Part shown: positions 42,475 through 52,892 of the stretch, piece after piece
Layout: each line of letters opens with the position of its first letter
Numbering within the stretch: position 1 is the first letter of the stretch
Source: Lunularia cruciata
Taxonomy: Eukaryota; Streptophyta; Marchantiopsida; Lunulariales; Lunulariaceae
Reading direction: 5' to 3'
Length of the DNA stretch: 64,000 nt
NCBI GenBank assembly: GCA_948567375.1
Contig: OX419761.1
Span: 33,332,243 to 33,396,242 of the forward strand
Notes under the pieces: generated by a model
Database searches by the model: none
What the model saw: the letters and a program-made list of their open reading frames with translations, nothing else
Told to the model about the DNA's origin: nothing
Made by a program: the position numbers and the translations under genes

Positions 42475-45300
42475 TTTGAAGTTTTCAAGGTGTTTTTGGG
42501 TCCTACTCCATTAGTGGAAGTACTCTTTTGATGATACCTCTATCTGATCTACTTTTTCCATCATGTATAACACCCTCCCAGATGTTACCAAGCCAATTTC
42601 TATCTCTAGACAATTTTTTTAGCTAGTGGTATTACACAAGGGAAGTGTGAGAAAGTGATGGTTGATCAACTTACTTGTGAAAATAGAGGAATTTCAAGTA
42701 TAAAATGAGGGGTGTTTGTACTACCAAAGATGAAGGACAATCATTTTGTAGAGATTAAGTTGACGGTTGATCTTGAGGAGCTACAAAGGAAGAATGAGGC
42801 CCAAAGTGTTCTTGATGGAAGATTTAGCCAATTTAAGTACCTACATGAAGAACTTGAAGCACTTTTGAAGGTGAGTATTGATGTGTAGAGTATTGCAGAT
42901 GTCATGATTGTTGGGTTCAAGAGGGAATCTATAAAAAATAGAGGTAGAGCATAAAGCTATGGAGTATATCAAGAGCAAGGTGGAGTTGGAGCTCTTTGAT
43001 ATTACAAAGCCAAGGACACCAAGCTTCCAAGATTGAAGGAAGGATTGGCCTATACTACGGTTCAAATCTAGGAATTATCTAGATGTGTATCCAAAGCACA
43101 AATGGTAGATGTGGGATTCTCATGACCTATCATGACCATAATTGAAGTAGGTTCAAAGCACAAATATTTGGGGCAAAAGACACCTTTGGAAGGAACCTCT
43201 TCTACTCTTGAAAGATGGTCTAGTTATTATGTAAGAGACTTATAGCCACATAAGATCAATATGTAGGATACATGCTTTTGGTGACAAAGCTTAAAGCACT
43301 TAAGAAAATTAAGAGTAAGTTAGTAAAATTAGATACTCAAGGCAAGAAGTGGTAAGAATAAATAGTAGAGTTAGCATACAGAATTTAGAAAACAATAATA
43401 GAAATTAGAGAGAATTTGAAGTTAGATTTAGTAGAAGTTTCAAAGGAGTTAGATAAGAAAGTTGCTAATATCTTGAGGATTTTAGGAGATTTAGAAGTAG
43501 TGTACTTATTCCTTCAAAGGAGAATTGTTTTCCTCAAAGGTAGTTTGTTTTCCTCTAAGGTTGTTCATCACTATTGGTAGTTAGAGTTTGGCCAATTTAG
43601 TTGTTATGTCCATGTGCTATAATTACATAAGCCTGGCATTTGAGGTGCCTTTGACTAAACTTCTTCAATCAAAGGTGAATAAAGTAAAAGAGCATTGCAA
43701 TTTATCACTTTTGTTAATTGCCTTGTGAAGTATTTTTCTTGGTGTGTTTTGTCTCTTGATTAATCTTTGCATGAAGTATTTCTTTTCACATGGTGTGTTT
43801 GATCCTTGGTGTTTGAAGCAATTGTCTAGAAGCAATACCTTCACATGACTGATGAACTTTTGTAGTATTGGAAGTTATCAAGATTCAAACATTTGAGATA
43901 TTACCTTTGCAAGCAAACTTGTACCTTGGCAAGCAAACTTGTACCTTGGAAGGAGTAAATACCCTTGGAAGGAGTAGACTATGCTTACCTTTGCAAATAG
44001 TTTTGAGTGAACCTTTGAAAGGAGAAACCATCTTTGTGATAAAACATCACTTTCAGGCTATGAATGGATTTCTCATGTGTGGAAGTGAGTTTTCTTCTGC
44101 AATTTTTTGCGGTGCACCTCCTTGGTGTCATTATTCTCTTCTAAGCGTAGTTTTTGCCCATGAGGTTAAACATATGGCTATAAAGAACCATTTTGTGACA
44201 CTTTTCCTTTGTATCTTGTCATTTCTGATTTTATCCTCAAGGAAACAAAGTATTTCTTGTCAAAATACTACAATCTGGGTATTAATGTGTTGTTAAATTA
44301 GTAATAAAAAATACCACTCAACCTAATTGTGAGATAGTCTAATGATTCTAAATAATTCTCCTATATCAAATGGATTGCTAGTGCTTCAAGTTACATGTAC
44401 AATATTCTATATGGTTTTTTTTTTAAATTATTGTAAAAAGATCTATATCATTATATATATCCAAAAACCAACAAAGCAAAGAATTGGATTAGATGTGCAA
44501 ACAACAAATCTTTAGAATTAGAAACTACAGAGTGATAGAAAGAAAGTATAAGGACCTAATGAAAATAATAGAGAATGTTTAGGAAGGAAAGAAAGAATCT
44601 TAAAATAATCAATAATAATTAAGGATCTTAAAAGAGAAAAGAGCACTATGTATAGATTATATTTTTTCCTTGTACCAAATATGACTTAGTGCTTTGTTAT
44701 ATTTGTTTGGAGAAAGTCTAAAAATACAATTTAAAGAATTCAATTTTCCATTTCTTGGGATATGAATGATGCAACCCTTGTAGAGGATGTCTTTGATATG
44801 GATAACTTTCCTCTACTAGTGGATCTACAAGTGGTATTTATCATATTTTACTCAAATTATTGCTTGTTGTTTAAATTACTTACATTTTATGGTTCCACTT
44901 CTTTGACATTCTTATCATATTTGAGAGTATTTGATAAGGACTTGGCTTATAGAAAAACATCTATATAAATTTTTTGTAGAGGTTATGCTTACTATTTAAA
45001 CCTTTGGCATTTTTGAATTGTTAAGTATTCTTAGTACCTTTACTTTCCTATTATTTTATGGATGCTAATTTACCAATAATTGAAATGTATGTGATTGAAG
45101 ATCTATTTCTCTCTAAATATTATTGTGGAAGATTAGAATGGTGTTTCACCTTATGTAAGAGATGATAATCTATACTTTGCGACTTTGTTTTTTGCTTAGT
45201 CCAAAAGTTTTTGGTCTTCCTTAATGAACCAATATTCTCTACAAGCTCTACATTGTTTTCTAGTTGATCCATCCATTCCTCATGTTATCAAGACACATAT
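42475..45300. other. Decayed repeat sequence turning AT-rich
   Basis: Around 42650-42990 short plus-strand frames (EIKLTVDLEELQRKNEAQ near 42755) hint at another dead retrotransposon leader or gag. The open stretch 43868-44296 has no recognisable motif. A stretch at 43890-43950 has a short local duplication (GCAAACTTGTACCTTGG twice). From about 44300 the sequence is AT-rich with no gene. Confidence 0.4.
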
Positions 45301-45995
45301 TTTTTCCTACATGCAAGGACATTCTAACTCACAATAGCTACTTTCTATATATTGATGAAGTTTTGCCAATATTTGGTTTACCTATTTGCAATTTGTGAGT
45401 GTGATACTACCTTAGGTGCACAAAGCTCCATATCACTCATTGATGTTTTTTAATACAAAGGATAACTACAAATTCATGCAATCAAAGACACATTTTTTGT
45501 GATTGCAAGAGAAAGTGGATATTTCACTTTGAAAAACCATTTGTATGCATTGCAACAAACAAAAAAGTTAGGATAAACTTGTACATAGACCATGAAGATA
45601 AGTGACAATGATAAATATTCTAGTTATGGATCTCATACTTGATGTAATTTTCAAGAGAGTGATTATCCATCCTCTTGGATGTCCAGCAAGTAGAGTGACA
45701 ATAACTAATATCTCTAAGTATATTCGTATGCAATCTGGATCACTTCTTTCTTCCTCTAGCTTTGGATACAGTGTTTTTCAAAGATTGAGCAAGAGCACCA
45801 TATGATAAGGGATATCACTTTCACTTTCCTATTTGTAGTTTAATCTAGATAGCAAGTGTCCATGCTCTATAGAAAGCTATTAGCTTTTGCAATCTATAAG
45901 AGAGGAATCACCTTAGGTGATAAGCTATGTGATTGCTCATCGGATGTTGCAATGATGTATAAATTTCTTGACTTATGTAGCTCTAGATTGTAGGT
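45301..45995 (+). pseudogene. Old relative of the LINE-like element at 48880
   Basis: Very decayed, AT-enriched, but colinear with 48940-49590. It has SYFLYIDEV near 45335 (SYFLYSDKV in the better copy), CECDTTLGA near 45400 (CECGSTLDA), ARESGYF near 45505 (ARESGYL), VMDLILDVIFKRVIIHPLG near 45625 (VMDPTRDTVSEGLITHPPG), and the nucleotide stretch GCAATCTATAAGAGAGGAATCACCTTAGG near 45890. No complete frame survives. Confidence 0.75.
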
Positions 45996-48480
45996 ACATG
46001 GAGATATTTTTGTCATTCTTTTATTGTTGGAGCTTTGTACTATTTTCTTTTTAGGTATTATCTTCATTTGGCTTGATCTGATTTTCTTATCCTTATTATT
46101 ATCCCATGTGTGTTGTGTTTATTGCTTCATGGGAAGTTATTTCAATCTTCTTCAAGAGATAAATAGAACCTTCTTCTAGAATATAGAAATTCAATGTTAC
46201 TTTGTTAACCTATCTCATAAGAAAATTCATGAGCACCTTTAATATACTATTAGATCTTAACCTTAAAGAAATATTAGTAATATCCGTACAACTTCTTCAT
46301 AGTTTTTGGAGTAACTTTTACAAGTTGTGAGTTTGATGAATGAAGATCATCTACTAAACTTTGTTTTATCATTTTATTATACTTTTATGTTTACTTCTGA
46401 TTGGAATTTATAAATTTAATTGGACTTACTCTAACCACTAAAGATCTTTCTTCTTTGGGTTTGAATAGGCTTCTATATTTATATCCTAAATGTAGAGAAT
46501 TTAAATGCTAAATTTTTTCTTAAAAAGTTAGTATATAAGGTGATTCTTTCCTTAAAATTTATACATAAGAAAAATTTGGAAAAGAAAAGACACTTTTATA
46601 AAACCGTAATGACTAAAATAGAATAATAATTAATTATTATCGTTCTTAATACTAATGATAAAATATATTGTATTTTAAAATATATAAAAATATAATAAAA
46701 ATGCAATCATATAAGACAAGTGACTAAACCATTATTCATCAAATAAATTTCATTGAAATTTTTAGTTCATTTTTTGTATATAAGATACATTCTAATCATT
46801 TGTTCATACAAGTACATGAATAATTTGTTATATCTTATAGACAAAAAAACATAAACTGACCTAGCAAAACCTTCTATTGATTTGTATTAGTAATATATGG
46901 ATTTTTTTTGTACTAAAAACCATTTTTCTTTCTAAATAAAGACAATCAAACAATTCTTTTCTTATAGTCTTTGCTTGAAAATTTTGTATCCAAGGAAGAA
47001 GTATAGTATATCATTTCCTTAAATATATAGAAATATCATTTAATATAAACCTATTCTAAATATAAGAAATTTATTATCTTAAATTAGTATATAATTATCA
47101 TGCATAAATATGAATGTAGAAAAATCTTTTGTCAAGTGTAAATACTATACATAACTATGAAACTTTATTCATAAATTTTTCCAAGTACTTAATATTCTCT
47201 TTTGATGCTTGGTATGAGTACTAGTTTTGGTTTAGTAATTTGCTTAATTTATTTTTCTTCTTTTATGTCTTAAGACAACTATTTTATATTTATCAAATTA
47301 CTAAATAAAGTGAGCTATTCAATAAATTCACTATTCATTAACGATCCAAGTCATATTATTTTTATACTAAGTATCCATGTGAGAATAAGGATTTCTACCA
47401 TATATACTATGATATATTTAAAGAAGAATCACTCTAATAATTTCTAAAGAGTAGTATATGTGCGATTAAAAAGGTATGTACTATATATTGTTATTGATTT
47501 TAGGTCTTAATAGAGGCACATCTCAACCCTTTCTCTTTAAATATGTTATAAATATGTTGTAGTTCAGTTATTTTGTTAATTACTAGCTATGATAAATCAT
47601 TTTTTCTTGAAAATTTTCTATATCATTCATATATAATATACTGCATTAGAATAAAATTCATAAAATTGATATTATTTTTTATCTTTCTAGAAATATTTTA
47701 AATAATGAAAAAAAATTCAATCATTCTTTATGATTTGAATATTCCTGAGTAAATAAATAAATCTAATTTATCTAAGTTTTTCTAATATATTCCAAGATCT
47801 ACCTAGTAAATATGAGAAACCTATAAGATTAAGTTAGTTATATTTTGAGCAAAAACAACCTAAACAACCATAAGTAGCTAATTAACTAACGGATTAATTG
47901 CATGAAATAAGAAAGGAGTTCCTTGTTTGAATGATCAAGTCCTCCTTAGATTGCAACAAATATCATTATCTCAATACTTAAGCTAAATTTCTTCTTTGCC
48001 TTGATAGTTTATGAATTTAGGAACGAAGATTCCTTATTTGAATAATCAAATGCTCACTTAGATTGCAACAAATATGATTATCTCCAAATTTAAGCTAAAT
48101 TTATTCTTTACTATTATAATATATGACCATTTTGAGTTTTGACGTATACATATTGACAGGTTGATAGATATCAAAACCATACATATATTGAGTTGGAATT
48201 CATCACATAATATGATATTAAAATCTCTTTTTGTCCATTGATATATAATTTAAGATTTTTGAATATATAATTATACACACGAAACTTGATGATAGTTAAT
48301 AAACCTTAAGAAAATTTGTATCTTTTAAAATTAGAAGTAAATTACTAGTTTTGATGTTCTCTTTTCTTCCATTGATAAATAATTTAAGATTATTGAATAT
48401 ATAATTGTACATATAGAACTTGATGATAGTTAATAACCCTTTAGATTAAATGGAAAATTTTAATCTTTTAAACGCCCAAA
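45996..48480. other. AT-rich spacer with diverged local duplications
   Basis: No gene. Two local tandem duplications can be read. One unit at about 47910-47998 recurs at about 48020-48110 (TTAGATTGCAACAAATAT, then TTAAGCTAAATTT). Another at about 48235-48305 recurs at about 48365-48440 (ATAATTTAAGAT, then CTTGATGATAGTTAATAA). The unit spacings are about 110 and 130 bp. Confidence 0.6.
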
Positions 48481-48550
48481 AAAGGGTGTCCACTTAGAAA
48501 AAATGAAGGATGGGTAGACCCATCAAGCCATACAAGGGAGAGAAGAAAAG
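48481..48550 (-). mobile_element. LINE tail fragment D (minus strand)
   Basis: Read on the minus strand it gives TCTCCCTTGTATGGCTTGATG, then CCCATCCTTCATTTTTTCT, matching the shared 3' tail of the element at 48880-49777 but without the GGGGCTTAGCCCC hairpin. It is a strongly truncated insertion lying 330 bp upstream of the longer copy and in the opposite direction. Confidence 0.75.
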
Positions 48551-48879
48551 TAGAATCTTAAAAGCAGAATTAAATTACTAGTTCTGACCTTATGATGAGG
48601 TGATAACATATTCTAATATTTGAGAAAAATTGAAGTAAAAATGAAGATCAACATAATAAAATCCTTCCAAATCAGTGCTATAACTATAAACTTAAATCCA
48701 TGATTTAATATTCATTTTGTCATGTATTTAAAAAGTTTAGAGGAAATAATTTCATTATAAAAGTAATTAAAGTCTTGTAAACATTTATAATACACAGTTG
48801 CTTTTTACATCAGCGTAGGATAACAAAAAGATTCAATAAACCCCGTCAAGCCGAGAAAGGAAAAGACATAGGAGGCAAA

Positions 48880-49440
48880 ATGGAGCTAAGCTACGATGGT
48901 GTCCGTATGAGAAATCTGCCCTATACCCACTTAAAGACAAGGACCAGCACCAGTTACTTTCTCTACAGCGATAAGGTTCGCCTAGGTTTGGTCTACCCAT
49001 CTGCATCTTCATTACTCACTTGTGAGTGTGGTTCTACACTAGATGCAACAGCGGTCCACATGACACGGTGTCCTTCTGGAGGACAAAGGATAGCTACCCA
49101 TGATGCCATTAGGGACATAGTGTTTGCTATGGCACGAGAGAGTGGATACTTGGCTTGGAGAGAGCGTTTGCATGCTTTGCAGACGACACATGTCAGTGCA
49201 GACTTATACTTGGTCCAAGATGATCAGGTGACTATAGCGGATGTCGTGGTTATGGACCCTACGCGAGATACAGTTTCGGAAGGATTGATTACCCATCCCC
49301 CTGGATGGGTGGCGAGTGCAGCATCAGGTCGCAAGGTCTCCAATTATAGGGGCATGCAGCGAGGTCAACTCTTTGTTCCTCTAGCCTTGGAGTTATATGG
49401 AGCGATGGACACGGCATTTGACACATTTGTCAAGGAGTGA
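48880..49440 (+). CDS. C-terminal part of a LINE-like protein (zinc motif plus endonuclease-like region)
   Basis: 186 codons. Residues 1-45 resemble the region after the RT domain (MRNLPYTHLKTRTSTS, LYSDKVRLGLVYP). A C-x-C...H...C zinc-binding motif follows (CECGSTLDATAVHMTRC, residues about 49-65), then RIATHDAIRDIVF. The C-terminal half has ADLYLVQDDQVTIADVVVMDP, the spaced acidic pattern of the nuclease-like domain found after RT in some plant and algal non-LTR elements, and ends FVPLALELYGAMDTAF. A TGA ends the frame at 49438-49440, but homologous sequence (FRHCVSIALQRVVAGAIYSRAITLGDV, near 49500-49580) continues in another frame, so the protein is truncated at both ends. Probably not functional. 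Confidence 0.65.
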   Translation: MELSYDGVRMRNLPYTHLKTRTSTSYFLYSDKVRLGLVYPSASSLLTCECGSTLDATAVHMTRCPSGGQRIATHDAIRDIVFAMARESGYLAWRERLHALQTTHVSADLYLVQDDQVTIADVVVMDPTRDTVSEGLITHPPGWVASAASGRKVSNYRGMQRGQLFVPLALELYGAMDTAFDTFVKE

Positions 49441-49631
49441 GCGAGAGCTTATCATGTCGTCAGGAGTAACCACTCCCATTCTCATACTTTGTAGCATATT
49501 TTAGACATTGTGTGTCCATTGCTCTACAAAGGGTAGTGGCTGGTGCAATCTATAGTAGAGCAATCACATTAGGTGATGTTTCTTTGGATGCTCCATTTGT
49601 ATGTAAACCGGACGTCTTGCATAGCTCGGAT

Positions 49632-49770
49632 ATCTTAGGTGCGGTAGGGCAGATTTCTCCTTTAGACTCTATTGGGGCTTAGCCCCATGTTACCTCTTTT
49701 GGTCTCTCCCTTGTGCGGCTTGATGAGGTCTTCCCATCCTTCGTTTTTCCTACACAATCTCCTTTTTTCT
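49632..49770 (+). repeat. Conserved LINE 3' tail, copy A
   Basis: ATCTTAGGTGCGGTAGGGC, then TTGGGGCTTAGCCCCATG, then CTCTCCCTTGTGCGGCTTG, then CCCATCCTTCGTTTTTCC. The same block occurs at 60971-61067 and 63171-63300 and in part at 48481-48550. Two stem-loops are kept in the plus-strand copies. Confidence 0.88.
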
Positions 49771-49786
49771 TAAAGACAAGGAAAAG

Positions 49787-51734
49787 TATATCATTAACGT
49801 TTAACTTATATGTCTATCAGCTCTACGGTGAAAAGGTCCTTTCATAAGAGAACATCCGCTTTAACATCCGCCTTGCATTACACGATAGGAGAACATCTAA
49901 CAACACGATAGTGTAGACCTAACTTCAAGCTCCGGGAGCCCTATATAAACACTGCCCACTCTGCGAGATTCAACAATTGGTCTTGCTGTGTTGGTAGTGA
50001 AAATGGGTCGTTCACCTCCCAGCGGTGGTCTGCTTTCCGTGTGATGCCTGGTATATAGTTTCTAGTTCGTGGTTCTGGCCCGTGGAATGTCGAGCTAGAC
50101 GGTCGACAAAGTGGGGTTCAAAATTGCTGTGGATGGTGTCTTTGTACCCTTTCTGAATTTTCTCAAATCCGCTCTTAGTTGCTGAAGAGGTGCACCTCGT
50201 GCACTGGGACTGTCAGGGTAAGACGCCACCATTCGCAGCAAAGAAGGTTTGCTAGGAAGGTAGAAGTGTTATGCCACGTCCATGATGATGCACTTAAGGC
50301 TTGTTTCTCAAACATTCGCAGTGGCCGCCCTAGAGTTTTCGCCCCGCCAGGCTTGAGAATTGATGCGGCTGTTTCCTTCCTTGGATGTCTGAGACTGTGG
50401 CATTTCGTTTCCTTTGAGATTCTTAGGGCTTCGAGACGCTTACTGGCCGTAAAGAGTCGAGATCAAGTCATCAATTTAACGTAGTGAAGAGTAGAATCGC
50501 TATGATGTTACACAAGCTCCCTCTACTGATTATGATGAGGACGCAGCTGGCACGAATCGAACTTAACTTAGCCGACACTGAGCCCTACTCTTCTCAGTCT
50601 GATGTAGCTTTAAACATGAGTCATGCTGTAGGAATTATCACAGCTCTACTACACACCAGTGAAGTGATGACGATTGTTTCCCTATTGGTTTGATTGCCGT
50701 CATGATGGCATATATTGCTTCAAACTTTCTGATCACTGGTGAAATATACGACTTGCAGGGAAGACTTCCTAACAGCAACAAGCAAGCGGCCGGTCTTAAA
50801 TCCTGATCCCATCATCTAACCCAAACTTATGGGTTGGGACTCTTTCATAAAATGAAACCGAGGAAAACAGAAGCCCTAACTCTAATCCCCTCTTCTACGA
50901 AATTTTCGTTTTCATCCACAAGAAAATTTCCAACCGGGAAAATACAACCTGAATGGATAATGGGTTCTTTGCAATAACGTGCAATCCCAACCTTTAAACT
51001 CGTAAACATGCTTAGATGGAATCATGGCAGTTTTGAAATGGGCAATAAGTACCCTCAGATTTCATCCCCGAAATCTGCTCATTGTAGCCGCATGGATCTA
51101 ACAGATCTTCTGTGATCTGTTGTCGAGACCTCAGATTCAGAAACTAATGTAGCCACAAATCTCCACATCACGGGCTCCTGGACGAGTTGAAATCTCCAAT
51201 CACTCCACTCAAACAATCACCGTCGTCCAAATTTCTATTTCGCACCCGTCATATGTTTAGCATCAATGGTGGAAAAACCGTGGGGTTAGTACACAAGATA
51301 CATGGTTTGGAACGCACCCAGTACCGCAACCAGCGCGACGAAATTCTCAGGAAACGCACTCTCAAGTTAGTGGCCTGATGACTTGTTCAAGGAATGCAGT
51401 GTGAATCTGAGAAAAGTAATCAGCTCCGAAAGAGGATTCCGCAACCACCGATAGTAGTGAAGATATGACCTAAACCCTTCTGTACTCTCACCGATTTTAT
51501 CCAATCAGCAACAGTGTTCTTTCTGTCTACGGGAGTCTTAAGTAGCTCACCATTCTTGGGCATGACGCAGTAAAGTAACGGACCTAATCTGAAATTCGAT
51601 TACGGGTCCTCGTGACACATTCATTCATGGAAGCGTAGGAAGAGCAGGCGGTGTGAAGGAGAATAAGATATTTTTGGTCAGGTTCGAGGATGTTTTAGCT
51701 AACAAGCCTTACTGCCTGCATTTAACAAAGTGGC
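49787..51734. other. Spacer upstream of the RNA cyclase gene
   Basis: No convincing gene. Short frames at 50179-50484 and 50484-50693 have no motif I recognise. The interval probably includes the promoter and 5' leader of the cyclase gene but no TATA box or intron border stood out. Confidence 0.4.
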
Positions 51735-52892
51735 ATGATCACGATGAATCCAGTTTCGGATGATGTCCAGTTCTTGGATGGGAGCGTCTTAGAAGGAGGT
51801 GGACAAATCTTAAGAAACAGCGTATCTTACAGTGCTCTGCTGAAAAAACCAATCCGGATCACTACCATACGCGCACAACGATCACCACCGGGTCTGCGTG
51901 CTCAGCACTTGAAAGGGATAGAGCTAGTCAAGGAGCTCTGCGATGCGGAGCTCGTTGGAGGTGCGGTGTCGTCAGAAGAATTGACATTCCGCCCTGGCCC
52001 GCTGCAAAATTCGGGCACTGATGTTTGCGCGGATACCCAAACAGCGGGTTCGATCACTCTGCTGATCCAAACGGTTCTTCCTGTGCTCCTCTTTCAACCA
52101 TCCGCTCAAGATGAGGCAGGTGCACAGAAACCTACCGCAGTTTTGCTTAAAGGCGGTACGAATGCCTCCAATGCCCCACAGGTCGACTACTTCCTGAATG
52201 TCTTCCACCCTATCGCAGAGAGGATGTTTGGTACTGGTAGAGTTTCTGCAACAGTTGTGCGGAGAGGATACTATCCCAAAGGTGGAGGTGAAGTGCAACT
52301 TTATGTCACACCCCTGCCACCTGGAGAGGCGCTGAAAGCCATAGATCTGACGGAGCGGGGTGAAGTGACAAGAATCAGAGGATATATTTTCGTAGGTGGA
52401 GTTCTTCCGATTTCCATGGCCTGGGACATGCACAAGAAAGTGTTGCAAGAGCTGAAATTGGCTGGTTTCAGTTGTGAAAACTTGCCGACTCTTGAGAGGG
52501 ACTTGTACGTTTGCAAGGAACACAACGCTGCAGGAGGAGGTAGTGGTGTAGTGCTATGGGCAGAAACAAGCAAGGGATGCATTCTGGCAGGGACGGCACT
52601 AGGAGATCGGAAGAAAACTTCAAAAGTCGTTGCTGCAGAAGCTTGCTCGCAATTGCTTCTGCATCTTGAAACAGGGGGATGTGTCGATGAGTACTTGCAG
52701 GATCAGCTCATCATATTTATGGCTCTCGCCAAGGGAAAATCTCGTGTGTTATCTGGCCCGATTTCGCTGCACACTGAGACCGCCATGTGGGTAGCCAAGG
52801 AGCTTACTGGCGTAAAATTTCAGACTGAAAAGCTAAATGATAAGCAGTGGTTGATTCAGTGTGATGGTCTAGGATATACATTTACAGTTTGA
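51735..52892 (+). CDS. RTCA: RNA 3'-terminal phosphate cyclase
   Basis: Single uninterrupted frame of 385 residues, close to the usual 340-370 of the family. The enzyme converts RNA 3'-phosphates to 2',3'-cyclic phosphates with ATP through a covalent enzyme-AMP on His. Seen: LDGSVLEGGGQILR (residues 14-27), RSPPGLRAQHLKGIEL (49-64), GGTNASNAPQVDYF (140-153), the family signature RGYYPKGGGEV (177-187), the LAKGKSRVLSGP run (331-342), and the catalytic His in SLHTETAMW (His346). Presence of this His separates it from the Rcl1 branch, which lacks it. ATG at 51735 or nine bases later (51744) could start it; neither affects the core. Acts in nucleus or cytosol on RNA ends. No intron is seen. Confidence 0.95.
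   Translation: MITMNPVSDDVQFLDGSVLEGGGQILRNSVSYSALLKKPIRITTIRAQRSPPGLRAQHLKGIELVKELCDAELVGGAVSSEELTFRPGPLQNSGTDVCADTQTAGSITLLIQTVLPVLLFQPSAQDEAGAQKPTAVLLKGGTNASNAPQVDYFLNVFHPIAERMFGTGRVSATVVRRGYYPKGGGEVQLYVTPLPPGEALKAIDLTERGEVTRIRGYIFVGGVLPISMAWDMHKKVLQELKLAGFSCENLPTLERDLYVCKEHNAAGGGSGVVLWAETSKGCILAGTALGDRKKTSKVVAAEACSQLLLHLETGGCVDEYLQDQLIIFMALAKGKSRVLSGPISLHTETAMWVAKELTGVKFQTEKLNDKQWLIQCDGLGYTFTV

Larger units (their letters stand above)
48866..49777 (+). mobile_element. 5'-truncated LINE-like element, copy A
   Basis: Contains the frame 48880-49440, a decayed continuation up to about 49610, and the tail 49632-49770 with two hairpins (TGGGGC-TTA-GCCCCA near 49672, and a GATGAGG/CCCATC pair near 49725). 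The outer limits are uncertain: AAGGAAAAG occurs at 48857-48865 and 49778-49786 and could be a short target-site duplication, but this might be chance. There is no upstream RT domain, as expected for a 5'-truncated non-LTR insertion. Confidence 0.65.

Noticed and set aside
43868-44296. 142-codon plus-strand frame
   Set aside because: No recognisable domain, starts in a locally duplicated stretch and lies in decayed repeat sequence.
44300-48480. AT-rich region considered as an organelle insertion or replication origin
   Set aside because: It contains a decayed nuclear LINE relative and simple local duplications, with no organelle gene or origin motif.
48857-49786. AAGGAAAAG at both ends of LINE copy A as a firm target-site duplication
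   Set aside because: Nine bases of low-complexity A/G sequence could match by chance, so it is mentioned only as a possibility.
50179-50693. Two adjacent plus-strand frames (101 and 69 codons)
   Set aside because: Different frames, no motif and no splice site convincingly joining them.
51972-52523. 183-codon minus-strand frame
   Set aside because: Lies wholly within the RNA cyclase gene on the other strand and has no motif; it is a shadow frame.
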